DNA of 64,000 bases from Lineus longissimus. Taxonomy: Eukaryota; Nemertea; Pilidiophora; Heteronemertea; Lineidae. Location of the stretch: contig NC_088318.1 of NCBI RefSeq assembly GCF_910592395.1, positions 6,596,756-6,660,755 of the forward strand, given 5' to 3'. Both the position numbers and the translations under genes were made by a program. The notes beneath the pieces are model-generated. The model was not told where the DNA came from, made no database searches, and saw nothing but the letters and a program-made list of their open reading frames with translations. Below, in pieces: positions 57,850-64,000 of this stretch (position 1 is its first letter; each line of letters opens with the position of its first letter).

Positions 57850-59890
57850 ATGATTTCTTAATAAGATAAGATAAGAGTCACGAATTTATATAGCGCTCCT
57901 CAGTGATGAGACTGTTAAAGCACTGGCCCGAAATGTTCCTTGAAGAGAAATGTTTTTAGAGATTTTTGGAAGGCAGAAAGTCGATGGTGTTGGCAAGTTC
58001 ATGAGGAAGAAGATTCCACAGTCTTGCAGCAGATGCCATATAACTGCGATCACCGTAGGATGCCCTTGTTCGTTTGACGGAGAGGGTTTCTTATTCAAAG
58101 CTGAACGGGTGTTAAGTTTACTGGAGTGGAGATGCACAAGATGTTGCAAGTAGAGTGGAGCAAGATTTTTCAGAAATTTGTGAGTAAGGGTCAGAATTTT
58201 GTGCTGGATGCACTGGGCTACAGGTAGCCAGTGTAGACCTTGAAGAACAGGGGTGATATGATCACGTTTACGTTTCTTTGTAGTGATTCTAGCAGCGGAG
58301 TTCTGCACTTTATGCATCGGAGCGATGGTTTTTGTCGGGAGTCCCGTGAGAATAGAGTTGTTGAAGTCAAGTCGCGAGGTAACAAGCGCATTTACCAACC
58401 GTTTGGTTGTAGTCTGGTCTAAATACTTCCTGATCAGACCGATTTTGTGGAGGTTTGCAAATGCACCACGACACACCTTTTTGACGTGGACTGACATGTT
58501 CATGCGACTGTCAAACCAGGCACCAAGATTTCGCACACAACTTGAGGAAGATATTACGGCACTGTCTACCGTTATCTGCTTAATTGACGGGCTTTTCCTT
58601 GTTGAAGTTATGGCTAAGAACTCAGTCTTAAGCACAGGTTGTTTTGAAGGAGTCACTGACCAACATCATGTATGCAGTGCTCAACGTTAGTAACCGCTGT
58701 TTCACCGAGTACCATGTGTTCTGCAGGAAAAACGCTCAAAATTTGGTTGTCGTCGGCGAACATTTCATAAGACTCCACGTTTTTGTCCCTCATTACATCC
58801 CCAAGGGGCAAGGTATGCACATTGAAGAGCAACGGCCCTAGCACCGAACCTTGTGGTACTCCAAAAACCAAAGCAACCCTGGCGGAAGTTTGTCCAGCAA
58901 CAGATACAGACGTCTTTCGTTCACTAAGATATGATGCGAACCATTTCAATGCAATGTCAGTAAGGCCAATGCGGTTTCCCAGACGCTTCAGCAGAATGAT
59001 ATGGTCAACAGTATCGAACGCAGCCGAGAGGTCTAGGAGAACCAACAAAGCCTCCTTATTCGAATCTAGGGCAAGCAAAATGTCATTAGACATCTTCAAC
59101 ACAACAGTTTCTGTGGTTTTCCTTATGGGCAGATTGATGGGGATCATATAGACCTTCTGCTAACATATGCAGTTTGAAGCGAGAGGCAACTACTCTCTCC
59201 AACAGTTTTGAAAGGTAACTCAGATTCGAAACCGGCCTGTAAATTTGATAGTTCGTTCTTATCTAATGATGCTTTCTTTAACAGGGGCGTGATGATGGCG
59301 TACTTCATCGAAGCTGGAACTTCGCCCACTTCGAGAGACAAATTGATAATCCGAAAAAGAGAAGGAAGCAATACATTTAAACATTTGCGAAGGAGCCACG
59401 TTGGAATGGGATCCAAACTACAACTCTTTATGGGTGCAGTCATTATGAGCTTCCGTAGCTCAACCTCTGCGCAAGGTTGAAATACTCCCATACTTCTTAC
59501 TGAAGGACAGTTCGGTTCACTAAATGAAATCGATGCAGAGTCCCTTTTGTCTGCCAGTTTGTTTCGAATTTTCTCCATTTTCTCGCTGAAAAAACTTGCG
59601 AATGCATCCGCGAGATGATCTGTATTTTCGGGAGAGGCGCAGCTTTGGCTTTGCCAAGCAAATTGTTCACTGCTTTGAAAAGGTCTTTATTGTTGCAGCT
59701 TTCTATACGTTTTTTTGTGTATAAGACCTTTGAGTCATTGATCAGCTTCGAAACGAGGTTACATTGAGACCTGTAGAGTTGCCTGTTGATCTCTAAGCGA
59801 GATTTTTGCCATTTCCGTTCAAACGTGCACGTAACTGCCTGGCTTCTTCGATTTCGTTACTTGCTGGCATGTACTATTTTAGTGCAACCA
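57850..59890 (-). mobile_element. 5'-truncated CR1/L2-type LINE
   Basis: The minus strand carries an RT-coding LINE. Its 3' end has a short tandem tail, read on the minus strand as CTTAT units (about 57855-57877), just after a conserved-looking GCGCTATATAAATTCG. The endonuclease and ORF1 are missing, so the copy is 5'-truncated at about 59890. The RT style (LLVLLDLSAAFDTVDH, GVPQGSVLGPLLF) is typical of the CR1/L2 group. Confidence 0.85.
57886..59830 (-). pseudogene. Reverse transcriptase of LINE 2, broken
   Basis: Three overlapping frames follow on the minus strand. Frame 59578-59144 carries the pre-RT and RT-0/1 region (LDPIPTWLLRKCL, ITPLLKKASLD). Frame 59147-58653 carries the palm (LDLSAAFDTVDH, GVPQGSVLGPLLFN, with catalytic FADD in place of the usual YADD). 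Frame 58656-57886 carries the thumb and C-terminal region (LGAWFDSRMNM, LHWLPVAQCIQHKILTLTHK). Junctions between frames are frameshifts, so no full protein can be made. The upstream remnant between 59580 and 59830 is also shifted. It is an ordinary dead LINE copy. Confidence 0.88.
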
Positions 59891-62438
59891 GTCACCCGCC
59901 ATCGGGCAATTATAGAGCGTCTTTGTGATCATTGTTTCAATCCCCGAGTAATCATTAAACATGTTGAATGGTGTGTCATTGGATGCAGCGACTGTGTTTA
60001 TTGATTCTGAAGAATCGGCTTCTCAACCGAGAAAGATTAGCCAAGAATCATCTGTATTTAGGCTGGTCGCTAGACTTATCGAATTGTCTTACATGGGAAG
60101 GAGCTGGGAGAATCAGTCCCATCTTATCTTGAAATCAGTAGAATACATGTAAGACACCAATTGCATTGAATTGAGAGGAAAATAAACAACTGGTTCCTGC
60201 ATTCTGCAGAGTGCTGGTCGCGGTACATGTCTTCTGCATATAACTGTCATGCAGATTATGCTTGAAAACCCTAATTATCATCAGATGAACACAATTTTAT
60301 TTCCTTGACCACACCAGAAATGCATTTGTTGGGAAACTGATTCTCCAGGGTGTAAGGTGAGTGTAGACTTGGACAGGTTTGCACAAATATTGTAGCATGA
60401 GCGCATGCAAAGTAGCTAATGTGCTTTTAATTTAGGGTGGATTGTCATTCAGTGAGCCCAAAATTGGGTTGAATTTAGGTTTTCTGACATCATGCTGGTG
60501 GAAACTGGAACCTCACAGGAATGTTTGGAGGGCAGATTATTTACGATGATAGTGCAAGATTTAAAAGTTGTCAAAAGTTAACATTAGCAAAAACCTGTCA
60601 TGGGACAGTTTCACTTCATCGAGGCGTGCTGGAACTTATTATTTGTATGTTTTTGTAAATTCGAGGATGATGAAAGAAAGTGAAAGTTAATTTGTTGTTG
60701 TCTCCATTCATTTATTTTTAGGCACTTTACTCTTCTTGTTATTGGCATATACCCTGTTGGTCAGGGGAGTGATGCATATGGCTGTGTATTCATTCCCGGT
60801 GAACCTTAGGCATTGCTTAAATTGTCCCTGGTAAAACCAATGAAAATGTCACAATTGCCAAACAGAGGTTCACTTTGTGTGTGGCACGTCACAAGGTCAC
60901 GAACAATCATGGAACAAAGAAAAACACCGCAGGATAGGAGGCTAATGAAGCACAAACCTCACATTGATCCTTTCCGTGGGAATATATTCTTGTCCAGTGC
61001 TCTCTGTGCCATCTTGCGGCAGGCAGGAACATTTCTGCATTGCCGTCTTTCGATCCAGTGATGGCAACGTCTAGTGCCATCCGAGCAGTTGTCACGGTGT
61101 CCATATGTAGGACATAACACCTAAGATTGACCATTTTTGTTTGGCCCCCTTTTTCGACGGGTTCTATACTGATGAGGCTGTTCAGTCAACAAGTGGAATG
61201 GAGGGGTCTGCAGAGGCACTCCTCCAACTTGTCAAGTGAGGTATTGTCACTGCCTGGCTGCTGCCAGTTGCTGAGCATGATGGATAAGCAGTACGTGTTA
61301 TAGAGAAATGAACAGAATCCTGGTTTGTCAGCTCCATAGTTTTTGTAAGGAGTGGATAACTATGTGTCTTTGTATTGAGCAGGCTGCCACGTCTGTGGTG
61401 CTGCACTGCAGGAAGCCTAAGGTCTTGTCCCCCTCGCACCAGCTCTCATTGACGCAGCCAGAGAGTCATGCCACATGGGTCCAACTCAATTGCTTCTACA
61501 ACTGAACTCTGTTTTGACTCGGTCTTGATCAAGTTGACAACATTCACTTTCTCTGTCGCTGCTGGCTGGAGTTGGTCCAGAGATGTCTTTTCTTGGTTGA
61601 TGGAAATCAATATCGTCTACGTATTCCATTTTTTAGCAACAGGCCCAGGTTGGAGACTATTGGGTTAGGCGGGAAGAAGCTTTCTCGGATGGGTGCAAGT
61701 GCAGCAACAAGATAGCAAGTCCCTTACGGAAATGTGACACGTTTGTCCTAAAACAAATCACACGTACTAAATCATAAGTACGTGTGAAAATCCTTACATG
61801 TCCCAAAATGAGACATTAGTACGTACTAATTCTGAGTTCATACCCATAAGGATGTGGACCCTTACAGTCACTGAAATAGAAAAAAATACTATAAACAAGT
61901 CCCCTCATCCCGGAATGACATCATTACAGATCGTTAAATCTTGATAGATATTGATGGAAAATCGGAAAATTCACTCGGGAGGAGACAACACCACCATTGA
62001 TTTTTAAAGCCTTTTGGCAGTTCAATTGTCAATGTTTGACCGCGACGCATCAAATACTGCGCGGGGTTGTGAATCTGAAATTTTGATATGATATTGCGGA
62101 CAGTCGGGCAAGTAAATTGCAAAAAGTTAACTGGTAGTTGACCATGGCAGTTTTTTGATAATCGACAAATTGGACAAACATTGATATTTCTACTCTGTTC
62201 AGCCAACTGGCAGAAAAATCTCAAAACACGCCCCCTATTGCCAAATTATCAAAATTCAAAATTAATTTTTTCATCAAACAATTTATTTATATCTGTAGAC
62301 TTGCCACAGCAAATATTTTTTCAATACCTCTCCAAACATTTACTTGCGAGAGTTAAAAACATACTCGCGTCTAATTGATAGGTCTGGATGATATCCAACC
62401 TATGAATATTCATTGGTGGTATTGTCTCAGCTTGATAT
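59891..62438. other. Long stretch without an assignable gene
   Basis: The frames are short (60-96 codons). The minus-strand frame 60907-61134 contains TVTTARMALDVAITGSKDGN followed by AARWHREHWTRIYS, which looks protein-like, but I cannot name a family and no splice partner is evident. A short hairpin (CACACGTAC and GTACGTGTG) lies at about 61767-61790. Confidence 0.45.
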
Positions 62439-63219
62439 TGTCATGTTGGGATCGTCAACAGAATTCGAATGGACTAAGAATATCCTCTTATCATGTTATA
62501 AGTTTATTCACTATAATTTCCTAGACACGAAGCCACATCAGGGCAAGAGTCGGATGACCAGCAATAGACAATAGATAGGGCAACGCGTGACCTATAGAGA
62601 CGGAGGTCCGCGCACTTCTGATCGCTTGACCCAGTTTATACCTGGAGATCAGCCTCCTTCCACGTGGTCACGTGACGTATAACAATCCATCGAGCAAGGC
62701 GCTCAATATGGCGTCAAGAAATCGGCACGACCAGTTTCTAAAATGATGAGTTCGGGACGGAATTGGTGAAATACAACCTGGCGGCCTGTTGAAGTTGAAA
62801 ATCGGTCCTACAGTAGAGAGTAGTCCGTTATAGGATGTTCCGCTTGAATATATTTGCCATTAGAGGGCATTTTGAAGGATGATGGAATATCCTAAAGTCG
62901 GAAGATAGCACACGAGCACGTGTGAGAGGATTCACGAAGTCCCGATCAGAGAAAATTTACGATAAAGCCGGTTCTCCACCATGTCATGTTGGGATCGTCA
63001 ACAGAATTCGAATGGACTAAGAATATCCTCTTATCATGTTATAAGTTATTCACTATAATTTCCTAGACAAGAAGCCACATCAGGGCAAGAGTCAGATGAC
63101 CAGCAATAGACAATAGATAGGGCAACGCGTGACCTATAGAGACGGAGGTCCGCGCACTTCTGATCGCTTGACCCAGTTTATACCTGGAGATCAGCCTCCT
63201 TCCACGTGGTCACGTGACG
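62439..63219 (+). repeat. Direct-repeat pair of about 239 bp, 543 bp apart
   Basis: 62439-62677 and 62982-63219 are almost identical, starting TGTCATGTTGGGATCGTC and ending CCACGTGGTCACGTGACG. The 304 bp between them are unique. They could be terminal repeats of a very small element or a simple duplication. No primer site, target duplication or coding sequence decides this. Confidence 0.85.
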
Positions 63220-63329
63220 GAGGGTTCTAACGCTGAGGCTCCTCATGGAAGGGTCTAAACTGTATATAACAATATACAGGAGCTGCAAAGCACATCGCAA
63301 AATCAACAAAACAGGTCAGGTGGACCTCG

Positions 63330-63950
63330 CGTGGCCAAGACAACACCAGCTGCTGTAATGAGGCCACCAGCGGTTAGGGTCAGATATATTTATACTCGGT
63401 GTCCAAGCAACACTGCCAGATCAAATCCACTATCTGAGGCCAGTTTCGAGTCTTTATTTCAAAGCGGGGGGTGCCTGACCTGTTGTACCAGCCAAATCCT
63501 CAAAATCCACCTCAGATGAAAAGTCGTAATCCACTGCTTGTCATCACCAAACCCAGGATAAAATGTGGTTGCCTATCTTCAGCTAATTGACTGATTAAAG
63601 AAAAATTTTAATCATCATAAAAAATACTGGAATGTATAGTATGTTATAAGAGGATTAATTGGTCTCATGTATGATATGTCATCGTTGCCTTAATAGGAAT
63701 TCTGTTTCTTCAGAGTGGCTTTTATGTACCCGTGGCGTCAGTGCCATCAGATATTAGTCCAAGGGGCCTCACTGTGGTATCTAATGCTACAAGAGGACAT
63801 GGAGCAGCAGCAAGTTCTCTATCTGAGGCAAGTATCAAGAGAAAGAAATGGGGTATCTGACCTGTTGTACCAGGCTAAACCCTAAAAGCAATTTCAGTCA
63901 AGTTTTCTTAATCAACTTCTTGTCACCAAACCCATCATAATATTCTGCTT
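63330..63950. repeat. Two diverged related segments at the window end
   Basis: About 63417-63560 and 63800-63940 share CTATCTGAGGC, GACCTGTTGTACCAG and TTGTCACCAAACCCA in the same order, with many differences between. This could be an old duplication or diverged exons or repeats. No frame is kept. Confidence 0.55.
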
Positions 63951-64000
63951 GGCATGATAGCCGACATTGATTTTTGCCTTTTCACAAAAAAGACCATTCC

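Noticed and set aside
60907-61134. Protein-like minus-strand frame with AARWHREHWTRIYS
   Set aside because: No family recognised, no splice partner and no repeat evidence; not enough to call a gene.

Overview
This 64-kb window is animal genomic DNA. It is AT-rich and intron-rich, packed with transposons and satellites, and has no bacterial or organellar features. A spliced immunoglobulin (Ig) membrane receptor, a THAP zinc-finger exon, non-LTR and LTR retrotransposons, foldback elements and several MITE families fit a marine invertebrate (lancelet, hemichordate, echinoderm or lophotrochozoan). The sequence alone does not settle which.

Layout. (1) 1-6957 is copy A of a large direct duplication; copy B is 44291-57300. 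Both carry the same order of single-copy spacers, a tandem repeat with a period of about 300 bp, a 60-bp minisatellite and a conserved tail. Copy B also carries a gag-protease retroelement (44369-49415) and a secondary 1.24-kb tandem duplication. (2) 6958-15060 holds a PIF/Harbinger derivative, a damaged duplicate Ig exon (8962-9165), a 120-bp hairpin element, a 260-bp MITE and a 1.8-kb minisatellite. (3) 15060-21060 is a nest of G-rich dispersed repeats. It contains a foldback transposon (17083-18683) and a 697-bp MITE (19946-20642), each with target-site duplications and an uninterrupted empty site elsewhere in the window. (4) 21060-25400 holds a degenerate minisatellite, two palindromic elements and a hexanucleotide array. 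(5) 25418-29829 is a second foldback-like structure enclosing a decayed LINE. (6) 30300-41906 carries the one gene that can be assembled exon by exon: signal peptide, V-like Ig domain, a second Ig domain split by a phase-0 intron, and a transmembrane segment. All intron phases agree over 282 codons; the cytoplasmic end is not resolved. (7) 42818-43327 holds two opposed exons, one P2X7-tail-like and one THAP. (8) 57850-59890 is a 5'-truncated CR1/L2-type LINE on the minus strand, followed by mostly unassigned sequence and a direct-repeat pair at 62.4-63.2 kb.

The coding elements do not form a pathway. The Ig receptor lies between the two arms of the direct duplication, and a broken duplicate of one of its exons lies just downstream of copy A. 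This is what a receptor cluster expanding by unequal crossing over would look like. The remaining content is a record of transposition, and its relative order can partly be read from nested insertions and empty sites.
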